NCBI RefSeq assembly: GCF_017309185.1
Contig: NZ_JAEKJZ010000001.1
Location: forward strand, 868,001-932,000
Source of the DNA: Roseibium aggregatum
GTDB lineage: Bacteria > Pseudomonadota > Alphaproteobacteria > Rhizobiales > Stappiaceae
Direction: 5' to 3'
Length of the DNA stretch: 64,000 nt
The notes beneath the pieces were generated by a model. That model saw nothing but the letters and a program-made list of their open reading frames with translations, made no database searches and had not been told where the DNA came from. This document shows, one piece after another, positions 7,845 to 16,177 of the stretch. Positions within the stretch are counted from its first letter, which is position 1. Each line of letters opens with the position of its first letter. A program made the position numbers and the translations under genes.

Positions 7845-8125
7845 TTCTGTGCTCCGACCAATGCGGTTTCAGTGTCTCGCGGTTAGGCTTTCCTTGAAGG
7901 TCGTCGCACTTCATTGTCGCCCAATCAACTTTTGGTCCCATAAGGCTGGTGAAAAGGTCGGGGTACCCTTGTTGAATAGCTGTTATGTAAAGGTGAATAT
8001 TCTGTTAACTTTTGATGTCTTGTCGCTGCTGTAATTATACGAAATTTGGCTTTGGGTAGCCGCGAGGGGATTCGTAAGTAGCTGACCTAAAATAATAAAA
8101 AGGCCCGCGGGCTGCATCGCCAAAT

Positions 8126-8389
8126 TTGTTTAGATTCCAGGTGCGAACATTTGGCCTGCTGCCGGTTTTTCGTATCCTTGAATGCACGACGAGCGGCCTC
8201 GTCAAGCAGGCGATGAAGGGCAACGCAGCCGCAGTCACCCACTTGCGGTATATCTTAGGGATGAACCGTCCTGTAGGCCGCCCAAGAGGCTCTCGTGAGC
8301 TGTCTCCTGAGCACAAAGAAGCAATCGAAAAGCGTATTCGTGACGAGTATCAGGCGGATATCGACAGGATGGCCGCGCTGGAAAATTAA
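8126..8389 (+). pseudogene. possible phage-type ORF remnant
   Basis: An 87-codon open frame from a TTG, without a good ribosome site. The centre reads LVKQAMKGNAAAVTHLRYIL and then NRPVGRPRGS and a charged helical tail. This loosely recalls the C-terminal part of small terminase subunits or DUF5681-type phage proteins, which have a helical GN-A-A-hhL segment before a basic tail. The N-terminal domain is absent, so it may be a fragment left by an earlier phage or satellite at this tRNA. It could also be a chance frame. Confidence 0.3.
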
Positions 8390-8438
8390 TTTAACACTCG
8401 CACAGCGTCCATTGTCTTCCCGACAAACTCTCCAACTT

Positions 8439-8512
8439 GCTGCCGTAGCTCAGGGGTAGAGCTTTGCCATAGCGCAGCTATGTGCACTCGCTTGGGGGAG
8501 AGGTGTGAACGT
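8439..8512 (+). pseudogene. truncated tRNA-Thr copy interrupted by a hairpin
   Basis: The first 24 bases are identical to the 5' end of the intact tRNA-Thr gene, but on the opposite strand. A 23-base insertion follows that contains the inverted repeat CATAGC-GCA-GCTATG. Then ACTCGCTTGG and GGGAGAGGT match the anticodon-arm region of tRNA-Thr with one mismatch and loss of TAA. The T arm and 3' acceptor strand are missing, so no mature tRNA can form. It lies 70 bases inside the right boundary of the island. Confidence 0.65.
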
Positions 8513-8581
8513 CACTGTGAACAAGGCTTGTTTTTGTGAACGCCTTGCTACAGAATCTTAGCCGTAAACCCTTGAGAGTTA

Positions 8582-8656
<75 letters not shown>

Positions 8657-9120
8657 ATCTGGCGGGCGATTTGTCCTGGGTCGGACTTGCCCCTGCGTCG
8701 GGCAAACTAGGGTCGAAACCGTTGGTTTGGGACGCAGTTTTGGGTGCCGAACGGCGGTGCCGACCGGAATGAGGGGGCTTTTGCCATAAGAGCCCCGGGG
8801 ACGCAAGCGGTGTTTTGGTTTTTTTGCAGGCCGTTGCCGCGCCGAATTGAGGAACCGTGCAAAGACGGCGGGCTTGCTGGAAACAAACGCGATTTCCGCT
8901 CTGCCCGCGCTTGGCCCAGCTTGTGGATATCGCCAATCCACCGGTTTCGGAACGGGAGGCTTCCGGACCGGCCCGGCAGCCCTGGAACATGCGCTGTCGC
9001 GCTTCGGTTGGCCGGGTTACTGTCGGAAGTGGTTTCTCCCCGGCGGCGGCCGTCGGCGCCTTTCCAGAACCGGCCGCGATTGCTAAAGAAGAAGTCTTCA
9101 ATAAACGCCGGACCGGGCAG
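8657..9120. other. intergenic stretch without a supported gene
   Basis: GC-rich sequence between the tRNA-Thr gene and the small ORF at 9121. The only structure I see is a hairpin GGGGCT...AGCCCC near 8774-8797. Long frames here on both strands are Arg/Pro-rich shadows without recognisable motifs. Confidence 0.5.
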
Positions 9121-9300
9121 ATGAGCGAAAAAGACCAGACCGACCAGTCTCTTGAGACTGCCGCAGGAAAGCCGGCGGCGGCAGCCGGGGAGACGCCCGC
9201 CAAGGGCGGGGCGGCGTCGCGCGAGGACCGGCTGGCGGAAGCGCTGAGGGCGAATTTGCGCCGCCGGAAAACGGCCGCGAAAGCCCGCAAGGACGACTGA
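9121..9300 (+). CDS. small conserved-type hypothetical protein upstream of murA
   Basis: A 59-residue, highly charged protein starting MSEKDQTDQ and ending in the basic helix LAEALRANLRRRKTAAKARKDD's kind of Lys/Arg-rich tail. Short proteins with an AEALRANLRRRK-like segment are often found beside murA in Hyphomicrobiales, which is why I accept this frame. The middle is low-complexity Ala/Gly/Lys and probably unstructured. No clear ribosome site is seen and the function is unknown. Confidence 0.6.
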   Translation: MSEKDQTDQSLETAAGKPAAAAGETPAKGGAASREDRLAEALRANLRRRKTAAKARKDD

Positions 9301-9468
9301 CGCCACAGGCGGCGGGACGGGGCAAGGGCCGCTCTGCCTCAAAATCGCCGGAACGACGGCCTAGCGCTGCCTTGCAAGGGGTAAGAGTTGCGTGTAGATC
9401 GCTCTTTTAATCCGCGTTTCAATTCGGGAGGCGCCGCGGGGTGAGCGGCGCCGGGTTCGGGGAAGAAT

Positions 9469-10758
9469 ATGGACAGCATCAAAGTCGTCGGCGGCGCCGA
9501 ACTCAACGGGGTCATTCCCATTTCCGGCGCCAAGAACGCGGCCCTTCCCCTGATGATCGCCTCGCTGCTGACCGACGAGACCCTGACGCTCTCCAACGTG
9601 CCGCGCCTGCGCGACGTGGCGCAGTTGATGCAGATCCTGTCCAATCACGGCGTCGATTATTCGGTCAACGGCAAGCGCAGCGGCCAGGACGACCTGGCCG
9701 GCCAGACGCTGAACCTGACCGCCCGCGAGATCGTCGACACGACCGCGCCTTACGAGCTCGTCTCCAAGATGCGCGCCAGCTTCTGGGTCATCGGCCCGCT
9801 GGTCGCGCGCATGCATGAGGCCAAGGTCTCGCTCCCGGGCGGCTGCGCCATCGGCACGCGGCCGGTCGACTTCTTCATCGACGGACTGGCCGCGCTCGGC
9901 GCGGATATCGAGATCGACGGCGGCTATGTGGTCGTCAGGGCGCCGGGAGGCCTGAAGGGTGCCCGGGTCGAGTTCCCGAAAGTCTCCGTCGGCGCGACCC
10001 ACACCGTCATGATGGCGGCAACGCTCGCTCATGGCGAAACGGAGATCGTCAACGCCGCGCGCGAGCCGGAAGTTGTCGACCTTGCCCGTTGCCTCAAGGC
10101 CATGGGCGCGAAAATCGAGGGCGAGGGCACCTCGACCATTCGGATCCAGGGTGTTCCCCGCCTGCACGGTGCGCATCATGCCGTCGTGCCCGACCGGATC
10201 GAAACCGGCACCTATGCCATGGCGGTCGCCATGACCGGTGGCGATGTGCTGCTGCAGGGCGCGCGCTCAGAACTCCTGGAAACCGCGCTCGACACGCTGC
10301 GCCAGGCCGGCGCGGAAATCACCCAGACCGCGGACGGGATCAAGGTTTACCGGAACGGCAACGGCATTCAGCCGGTCGACGTGGAGACCGAGCCTTTTCC
10401 GGGTTTCCCGACCGACCTTCAGGCCCAGTTCATGGCGCTGATGACCCGGGCCGGCGGCACCAGCCACATCACCGAGACGATTTTCGAAAACCGCTTCATG
10501 CACGTTCAGGAACTGGCCCGCCTCGGTGCGCAGATCCATGTGGACGGCAACACCGCGACCATCGAAGGGGTGTCCACCCTGCGCGGCGCGCCGGTGATGG
10601 CGACCGACCTGCGGGCCTCCGTCTCGCTGGTGATCGCGGGGCTTGCGGCGGAAGGCGAAACCACGGTCAGCCGCGTCTATCACCTCGACCGAGGCTTCGA
10701 ACGCCTAGAAGACAAGCTCACCCGCTGCGGCGCGCGGATCGAGCGGATTTCGGGGTAG
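9469..10758 (+). CDS. murA: UDP-N-acetylglucosamine 1-carboxyvinyltransferase MurA
   Basis: MurA transfers the enolpyruvyl group of PEP to UDP-GlcNAc, the first committed step of peptidoglycan synthesis in the cytoplasm. The 429-residue length is standard. SGAKNAALP carries the conserved Lys22, and [13 protein letters not shown] carries Cys126, the equivalent of E. coli Cys115 and the target of fosfomycin. Because Cys is retained the enzyme should be fosfomycin-sensitive. The gene opens the conserved Hyphomicrobiales run that continues with DUF2948, hisD and infA. Confidence 0.97.
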   Translation: MDSIKVVGGAELNGVIPISGAKNAALPLMIASLLTDETLTLSNVPRLRDVAQLMQILSNHGVDYSVNGKRSGQDDLAGQTLNLTAREIVDTTAPYELVSKMRASFWVIGPLVARMHEAKVSLPGGCAIGTRPVDFFIDGLAALGADIEIDGGYVVVRAPGGLKGARVEFPKVSVGATHTVMMAATLAHGETEIVNAAREPEVVDLARCLKAMGAKIEGEGTSTIRIQGVPRLHGAHHAVVPDRIETGTYAMAVAMTGGDVLLQGARSELLETALDTLRQAGAEITQTADGIKVYRNGNGIQPVDVETEPFPGFPTDLQAQFMALMTRAGGTSHITETIFENRFMHVQELARLGAQIHVDGNTATIEGVSTLRGAPVMATDLRASVSLVIAGLAAEGETTVSRVYHLDRGFERLEDKLTRCGARIERISG

Positions 10759-10844
10759 GAACCTCGAGAGCAAGGGATTGCCGGAGGGCATACGTCCCCC
10801 CTGTCCGGCCAAGTATATAGCTCCCGGTTTTCTCAAGCGGGGCA

Positions 10845-11007
10845 TCTTGCACTGGTCTCACCCCTTGCGGGGGAGATGCCGGCTTTAGCTGACAGAGGGG
10901 GGATCAACCTCTCGTTTCCCTTCAACTTTTTATGTCCTTGTAGCGCCGCGGCCCCCCTCTGTCCGTTTCACGGACATCTCCCCCGCAAGGGGGGAGACGG
11001 GTGCAAG
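10845..11007. repeat. intergenic palindromic repeat element downstream of murA
   Basis: Two inverted-repeat pairs are nested here. The outer arms (about 10845-10878 and 10973-11007) contain CTTGCGGGGGAGATG and its complement. The inner pair is the 12-bp GACAGAGGGGGG (10891-10902) with CCCCCCTCTGTC (10952-10963). The transcript would fold into a long hairpin. The element fills most of the 378-base gap between murA and the convergent DUF3124 gene and may act as a terminator on both strands. No gene is supported in the gap. Confidence 0.65.
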
Positions 11008-11136
11008 GCACGAGGCTCGGGTCAATCGTGAGGGAGACTTGCGTTTTCTGAGTGCAGTGGCTCAATTAGGGGATGCCGATGGTTACGCGGGCGCACGAAG
11101 CATTCTGCTCGGCCTTCTTGCCTTACGCTACCATCA

Positions 11137-11610
11137 CTAAGGCAACGTCCTTTCAATCACCCGCCCGCGCGAGGAAAACGACGGGCCCGGACCGGCGCCG
11201 CCGCTGGTCATGATGGCCTCGGCGATCGGGCTGAGGGCAGGGGTCTTGGACGTCCAGACCAGCAGGAAATTCGCGCCCACGCCGCCGGTCGTGTCGTTGA
11301 TCGGGATGAGCACGGTTTTCGACTGCAGCGGAGCGAGCGTGACCGGATCGCTCAGAAGTGCGCGCAACAGCTCGCCGTCCTCGTTGTGATAATCGACTTT
11401 TGTCAGCATGATTTCCGTCTTCGGATCGACGTTGTGGACCGCGAGCGTGGTTGCCAGCAGGTCGAAGCGATTGGGGTAGGTAAAGATGCGCGAATAGGCG
11501 GGGACGTAGACGGTTTCGCCCAGAACTCTTTCGGTGAAATCCTGGGCGAGCGCTGGCGCGGTGCCCAGGCACAGGAGGAAAACTCCGCGGCGCAACATCT
11601 TTTGAAGCAT
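11137..11610 (-). CDS. secreted DUF3124-family protein
   Basis: A 157-residue exported protein of unknown function. The N-terminus MLQKMLRRGVFLLCLGTAPALAQ is a typical Sec signal peptide with AxA-type cleavage. The mature part matches DUF3124: VYVPAYSRI, LAVHNVDP, VDYHNEDGELLR, GGVGANFLLVW and AEAIMTSGGAGPGPSF. A start 18 codons upstream is open but would place charged residues before the signal peptide, so I chose the ATG at 11610. It is transcribed away from DUF2948. Confidence 0.85.
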   Translation of the reverse strand: MLQKMLRRGVFLLCLGTAPALAQDFTERVLGETVYVPAYSRIFTYPNRFDLLATTLAVHNVDPKTEIMLTKVDYHNEDGELLRALLSDPVTLAPLQSKTVLIPINDTTGGVGANFLLVWTSKTPALSPIAEAIMTSGGAGPGPSFSSRGRVIERTLP

Positions 11611-11858
11611 GGTCGTCACTCTACTTTCCTTCCGCGCCTTGTGCCTGTGATCTGCAAGGAACACTGTCCAGGCTCTCGGCGCAAGGTTCCTGTACGCCGG
11701 GTTTTGGTCCGCCGTCCCGGAGACCGCCCGTATTCGCCATTGCCAAATCCGACTTTCCCCGTTAGGTCGATGACCCTGTGTAACAATCTTGGAAAGCGGG
11801 CGGCCATGACCGGCATGGCCTCGCCCGAAAAAGGAAACCGGATCGGAAACAGGCCACG

Positions 11859-12296
11859 ATGGATCAGCTTAAACTCGCCGCTCTCGATGAGGAAGATCTT
11901 CAGGTGCTCTCCGCGCATCTTCAGGACGCGGTCCTGACCGTTGCCGATATCCGCTATCTGCCCAAGGAGAAAAAGGCGGTCTTCATCGTGAACCGCTTCG
12001 TCTGGGACAAGGAAGCCGACAAGCGGTCGAAGCAGCACGAGCGCCGCAGGTCCGCGCTGGCGTTTTCGCAGGTGACCGGCATGAAGGCGCAGGGTATCCG
12101 CCAGGACGCCAAGGGCGCCGTGCTCGAACTTCTGGCCGTGACCTTCGAGGCGGGAGAAGAGCCGTCGGGCAGGATCCAGCTTGCCTTCGCAGGGGGCGCG
12201 AGCCTTCTTCTCGACGTGGAATGCATCGAGGCGCAGCTTTCCGATCTGGGGGCCGCCTGGTCGACCCCGAACATGCCGCAGCACGATCTGAGCTGA
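11859..12296 (+). CDS. DUF2948 family protein
   Basis: A 145-residue cytoplasmic protein matching DUF2948, starting MDQLKLAALDEEDLQVLSAHLQDAV. The LPKEKKAVFIVNRFVWD and RRSALAFSQV stretches and the LLLDVECIEAQLSDL ending are typical. The family is confined mainly to Alphaproteobacteria, has no known function, and almost always sits directly upstream of hisD, as here with a 64-base gap. Confidence 0.9.
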   Translation: MDQLKLAALDEEDLQVLSAHLQDAVLTVADIRYLPKEKKAVFIVNRFVWDKEADKRSKQHERRRSALAFSQVTGMKAQGIRQDAKGAVLELLAVTFEAGEEPSGRIQLAFAGGASLLLDVECIEAQLSDLGAAWSTPNMPQHDLS

Positions 12297-12360
12297 GACA
12301 AGAATTTGATTTCCGGTGTCTGGCACCGAACAACCGGCACCGAACATGAGGACACACGCA

Positions 12361-13656
12361 GTGGTTCTACGCCTGGTCAATACCGATCCCGATTTCGAAA
12401 CGCGGTTCAAGGAGTTGCTTGCCGGCAAGCGGGAGGTCTCCGAGGACGTCGACCAGATCGTGCGGGACATTCTTGAAGACGTGCGCCGGCGCGGCGACAA
12501 CGCGGTCCTGGAGTATACCTCGAAGTTCGACCGGCTCGACGCGCTCGGCATGGCGGAGCTGACCGTCAGCGCAGAGGAGATTGATGCCGCGCTGGAGGAG
12601 GTCCCGTCTGAAACGCTGGCGGCGCTGCAGCTCGCCCACGACCGCATTCACGCCCATCACGCGCGCCAGATGCCCGGTGACGACCGCTACACCGATCCGA
12701 TCGGCGTCGAACTCGGCTCGCTCTGGACCCCGGTCGAGGCCGTCGGCATCTATGTGCCCGGCGGACTGGCGAGCTATCCGAGCTCGGTTCTGATGAATGC
12801 AGTTCCCGCCAGGGTCGCCGGCGTGGAGCGCATCGTCATGGTGGTGCCGAGCCCGGACGGCGTGCTCAATCCGCTGGTGCTGGCGGCGGCGAAGGTGTCC
12901 GGCGTTACCGAGATCTACCGGATCGGCGGCGCTCAGGCGGTGGCGGCCCTTGCGTATGGCACGGAAACCATCGCGCCGGTGGCCAAGATCGTCGGTCCGG
13001 GCAACGCCTTCGTGGCGGCGGCCAAGCGGCGGGTCTTCGGCACGGTCGGCATCGACATGATCGCCGGCCCTTCCGAAGTGCTGATCGTGGCCGACGGGGC
13101 CAACAATCCGGACTGGCTGGCGGCCGACCTTCTGGCCCAGGCCGAACACGACACGGCGGCCCAGTCGATCCTGATCACCGACAGCGCGGACCTTGCGGAC
13201 CAGGTGGAAAAGGCCGTAGAGGCCCAACTGAAAACCTTGCCGCGCGAAGAGGTCGCCCGGGCAAGCTGGCAGGATTTCGGCGCGCTCATTCTGGTGGACG
13301 ACCTAGAGGCCGCCATGCCGCTGGCCAACCGCATCGCGCCCGAGCACCTGGAACTGGCGGTCGACGACCCGGAAGCGCTTCTGAAGAAGGTGCGCAACGC
13401 GGGGGCGGTGTTCCTCGGCCATTACACACCCGAGGCCATCGGCGATTATGTCGGCGGCTCCAACCACGTTCTGCCGACCGCGCGTTCGGCCCGGTTTTCC
13501 TCCGGCCTGTCGGTCCTGGAGTTCGTCAAGCGCACCTCGATCCTGAAGTGCAACGCCGAAAATCTCCGGGTCCTCGGCCCGGCGGCGATCGAACTCGGCG
13601 AATCGGAGGGGTTGTCGGCACACGCGCGCTCTGTTTCCATCAGGCTGAACCTTTAA
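12361..13656 (+). CDS. hisD: histidinol dehydrogenase HisD
   Basis: HisD oxidises L-histidinol to L-histidine in two NAD+-dependent, zinc-requiring steps, the end of histidine synthesis. Family signatures include IGVELGSLWTPVEAVGIYVPGG, VGPGNAFVAAAKR, IDMIAGPSEVL, AEHDTAAQS and the NHVLPT region near the C-terminus. I place the start at GTG 12361 because TGAGGA lies about nine bases upstream and the protein then begins at the conserved VLRL with the usual 431 residues. An ATG at 12346 and a GTG at 12316 are open alternatives without ribosome sites. The gene lies with UPF0262 and infA rather than in a his operon, as usual in this order. Confidence 0.95.
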   Translation: MVLRLVNTDPDFETRFKELLAGKREVSEDVDQIVRDILEDVRRRGDNAVLEYTSKFDRLDALGMAELTVSAEEIDAALEEVPSETLAALQLAHDRIHAHHARQMPGDDRYTDPIGVELGSLWTPVEAVGIYVPGGLASYPSSVLMNAVPARVAGVERIVMVVPSPDGVLNPLVLAAAKVSGVTEIYRIGGAQAVAALAYGTETIAPVAKIVGPGNAFVAAAKRRVFGTVGIDMIAGPSEVLIVADGANNPDWLAADLLAQAEHDTAAQSILITDSADLADQVEKAVEAQLKTLPREEVARASWQDFGALILVDDLEAAMPLANRIAPEHLELAVDDPEALLKKVRNAGAVFLGHYTPEAIGDYVGGSNHVLPTARSARFSSGLSVLEFVKRTSILKCNAENLRVLGPAAIELGESEGLSAHARSVSIRLNL

Positions 13657-13677
13657 GCGTAAAGAGGCTTTCTCCAA

Positions 13678-14181
13678 ATGAGCGACCCGCAACCGGACGC
13701 CAATCCGCAAGCACCCGGCGGCAAGCTGGTGGACGTGATCCTGGACGAGGCCTCCATCGCCCGGGCGAGCCCGGAGGTGGAGCATGACCGGGCGGTCGCC
13801 ATCTACGACCTGATCGAGGAAAACTGTTTCCAGCCGGTCGGCCATCCCCCGGCGAATTTCGTTCTCACCCTGTCCGTCGTGGAAAAGAAACTGGTTTTCA
13901 GGATCAAGACGGACGACGACCGTGAGGTCGTCACCCATGTTCTGTCGCTGTCGCCCTTGCGCAAGATCGTCAAGGACTACGACCTGATCTGCCAGAGCTA
14001 CTATGAGGCGATCCGCCATGCGACGCCTAGCCAGATCGAGGCCATCGACATGGGCCGCCGCGGCGTGCACAACGAGGGTTCGACCATCCTGATGGAGCGC
14101 CTGGACGGCAAGATAACGGTGGACGTTCAGACCGCGCGGCGGCTGTTCACCCTGGTCTACGCGCTTCACTGGAAGGGCTGA
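13678..14181 (+). CDS. UPF0262 family protein
   Basis: A 167-residue cytoplasmic protein of the UPF0262 family, of unknown function. Recognisable stretches are ERxxA-like [55 protein letters not shown] and [12 protein letters not shown]. It follows hisD by 21 bases and its TGA overlaps the ATG of the phosphatase gene, so the three are one transcription unit. Confidence 0.93.
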   Translation: MSDPQPDANPQAPGGKLVDVILDEASIARASPEVEHDRAVAIYDLIEENCFQPVGHPPANFVLTLSVVEKKLVFRIKTDDDREVVTHVLSLSPLRKIVKDYDLICQSYYEAIRHATPSQIEAIDMGRRGVHNEGSTILMERLDGKITVDVQTARRLFTLVYALHWKG

Positions 14182-14639
14182 TGGCGATGGGCGGGCCGGA
14201 CCTGCGTCCGTCTGCGGTTCTTTTTGTCTGCGGAATGAATTCCGTGCGCTCTCCCATGGCTGAGGCCCTGACCGGGAAGCTGTTCCCGAACCGGATCTAT
14301 GTCCGTTCCGCCGGCGTGCGGGCCGGCAAGGTGGACCCCTTCGTGGACGCGGTGATGGCTGAAATCGGCGTCGACATGGGCAGCCATCATCCCAAGACGA
14401 TCGAGGATCTGGACGAGTCCGGCTTTGACCTGGTGGTGACGCTGGCTCCCGAAGCTCACCACAAGGCGCTGGACATGACCCGCACGGAGGCTGTCGACGT
14501 CGAATACTGGCCGACGCTCGACCCGACGCTCGCCACCGGAAGCCGGGAGCAGATCCTGAGCGAATACCGCACCGTGCGGGACCAGCTGATGACCCGGATC
14601 AAGAAACGCCTGGACTGGACGCCGCCGCCGAGCGGTTGA
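14181..14639 (+). CDS. low-molecular-weight protein tyrosine phosphatase family protein
   Basis: A 152-residue protein with the LMW-PTP/arsenate-reductase fold. The phosphate loop reads CGMNSVRSPMAEAL near the N-terminus, with nucleophilic Cys, the Asn-Ser pair and the binding Arg, and the general-acid region is the TLD stretch of YWPTLDPTL. Arsenate reductases of this fold need further cysteines that are not evident, so a phosphatase role is more likely. The start codon overlaps the UPF0262 stop by one base. A second ATG six bases later is equally possible. Confidence 0.85.
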   Translation: MAMGGPDLRPSAVLFVCGMNSVRSPMAEALTGKLFPNRIYVRSAGVRAGKVDPFVDAVMAEIGVDMGSHHPKTIEDLDESGFDLVVTLAPEAHHKALDMTRTEAVDVEYWPTLDPTLATGSREQILSEYRTVRDQLMTRIKKRLDWTPPPSG

Positions 14640-14763
14640 AGCCCTTCGGCGTGGCGATCAAAAGAACTTTGGTTTACTGCGGAAAGAAAGGTTCACTTTC
14701 CGCCGCTAATCCGTTAGGTTCCCCCGCACCTGCGGGCAGGGCCCGCTCCATTCAGGATATAAT

Positions 14764-14982
14764 ATGGCCAAAGAAGAAGCTCTGGAGTTTCCGGGCGTCG
14801 TAACAGAACTGTTGCCGAACGCGACGTTCCGCGTCAAACTTGAAAACGATCACGAAATCATCGCCCACACTGCCGGGCGCATGCGCAAGAACCGGATCCG
14901 CGTACTGGCGGGCGACAAGGTCCTTGTGGAAATGACCCCCTACGATCTCACCAAGGGGCGGATTACCTACCGCTTCAAGTAA
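14764..14982 (+). CDS. infA: translation initiation factor IF-1
   Basis: A 72-residue single OB-fold protein that binds the ribosomal A site of the 30S subunit and works with IF-2 and IF-3. The sequence is almost canonical: [44 protein letters not shown] and a C-terminal GRITYRFK. A 124-base leader precedes it, with a GC hairpin near 14729-14748, so it probably has its own promoter. Confidence 0.98.
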   Translation: MAKEEALEFPGVVTELLPNATFRVKLENDHEIIAHTAGRMRKNRIRVLAGDKVLVEMTPYDLTKGRITYRFK

Positions 14983-15023
14983 GCGGACTTCCAGGTGACG
15001 CCGGCTTTCAGGTTCGCGCTTTC

Positions 15024-15650
15024 ATGACGAATGCCCCATCGCTGATTTTGGCCTCTGCCTCGCCGCGCCGCCTCGCGCTGCTGCAGCAGATCGGTCTGGA
15101 ACCCGACCACCTTCTGCCCGCCGATATCGACGAGGCGCCGAAAAAGCACGAAACGCCCCGCAGCCTCGCGTCGCGGCTTGCCCGCGCCAAGGCTGAAACC
15201 GTCCGGCAGGCGGCGGATGCCTCCGAAGACATGCGTGACAGCGTCGTTCTTGCCGCCGACACGGTGGTCGCCGTGGGACGGCGTATTCTACCCAAGGCCG
15301 AACTGTCCGATCAGGCCCTCATGTGCCTGTCCCTGCTGTCAGGGCGGGGGCACCGGGTCTTCACCGGGGTCGCCGTTGCCGAGGCCAACGGAAAGCTGCG
15401 TTCGAAGCTGGTGGAAACGCGGGTCCGGTTCAAGCGCCTGTCGCGCGCCGACATCGACAGTTATCTTGCTTCCGGCGAGTGGCGCGGCAAGGCAGGCGGC
15501 TATGCCATTCAGGGACTTGCGGGCAGTTTCGTCGTCAAGCTGGTGGGCTCCTATCCGGCCGTGGTCGGCCTGCCGCTGGTGGAAACGGCGAACCTTCTGA
15601 GCGCCGCCGGCTATCCGGTGCATGGTGGCTGGACGACGGCCGCCGCCTGA
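15024..15650 (+). CDS. maf: Maf-family nucleoside triphosphate pyrophosphatase
   Basis: Maf proteins hydrolyse dTTP/UTP or modified nucleotides to monophosphates and are linked to septum control and nucleotide house-cleaning. This 208-residue copy has the N-terminal [12 protein letters not shown] signature, [20 protein letters not shown] with the catalytic aspartate, and the [14 protein letters not shown] motif near residue 160. It lies 41 bases after infA and precedes yacG, the usual order in this group. Confidence 0.95.
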   Translation: MTNAPSLILASASPRRLALLQQIGLEPDHLLPADIDEAPKKHETPRSLASRLARAKAETVRQAADASEDMRDSVVLAADTVVAVGRRILPKAELSDQALMCLSLLSGRGHRVFTGVAVAEANGKLRSKLVETRVRFKRLSRADIDSYLASGEWRGKAGGYAIQGLAGSFVVKLVGSYPAVVGLPLVETANLLSAAGYPVHGGWTTAAA

Positions 15651-15705
15651 TAGCTGACCTTCTGCACCTGAAACCAGATACCTGGCGGCGAAGCGGAGAC
15701 GAACG

Positions 15706-15906
15706 ATGGCCGAACCCGATAAGCGCAAACCGGAACGGCGCATGCGTCCGTGTCCGATCTGCTCGAAACTGTCGACCCAGGAGGATTACCCCTTCTGCTC
15801 GGACCGCTGCGCCAAGGTCGACCTGAACCGCTGGTTTTCCGAAGGCTATACCATCCCGGTGGTCGAGACCGACGATATCGACGAAAGCAACTTTCCCGAA
15901 GAGTAG
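15706..15906 (+). CDS. yacG: DNA gyrase inhibitor YacG (zinc protein)
   Basis: YacG binds GyrB and reduces gyrase activity in E. coli. This 66-residue protein has the zinc-binding CPIC...CSDRCAKVDLNRW pattern, giving four cysteines, followed by the family's acidic tail with IPVVETDDIDESNF. It ends the murA-to-yacG conserved run. Confidence 0.95.
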   Translation: MAEPDKRKPERRMRPCPICSKLSTQEDYPFCSDRCAKVDLNRWFSEGYTIPVVETDDIDESNFPEE

Positions 15907-16177
15907 GCTGCTGCAAGGGCCAGTCTGCCTCCGGTGCTGAACCGGGGCCGTTTCACCGTCCAAACCGGAACGTCGCCCCGGGCAGTGCCCGCCGTTGATT
16001 TTTCGCAAGCTTCGGCCGAATTGTTTAATCGGCTAAATTTCATGCATGTCCCGCAAGGTAATACTCTTGCCGCCACCCCGGAACTCCATCAAGATCGGGT
16101 ATCCCGTCGATTTTTATCCGGGGACTGTCTGACCATGCGCGCCGGCCGCGCGACTTGATACAAAGGGCAAGAGACCA

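Noticed and set aside
8857..9300. 147-codon extension upstream of the small protein at 9121
   Set aside because: The upstream part is Arg/Cys/Pro-rich and looks like non-coding DNA. Only the part from the ATG at 9121 resembles a conserved small protein.
10845..11007. miniature inverted-repeat transposon with target duplication
   Set aside because: The arms are long and imperfect, and I could not see a flanking direct duplication, so I only call it a palindromic repeat.
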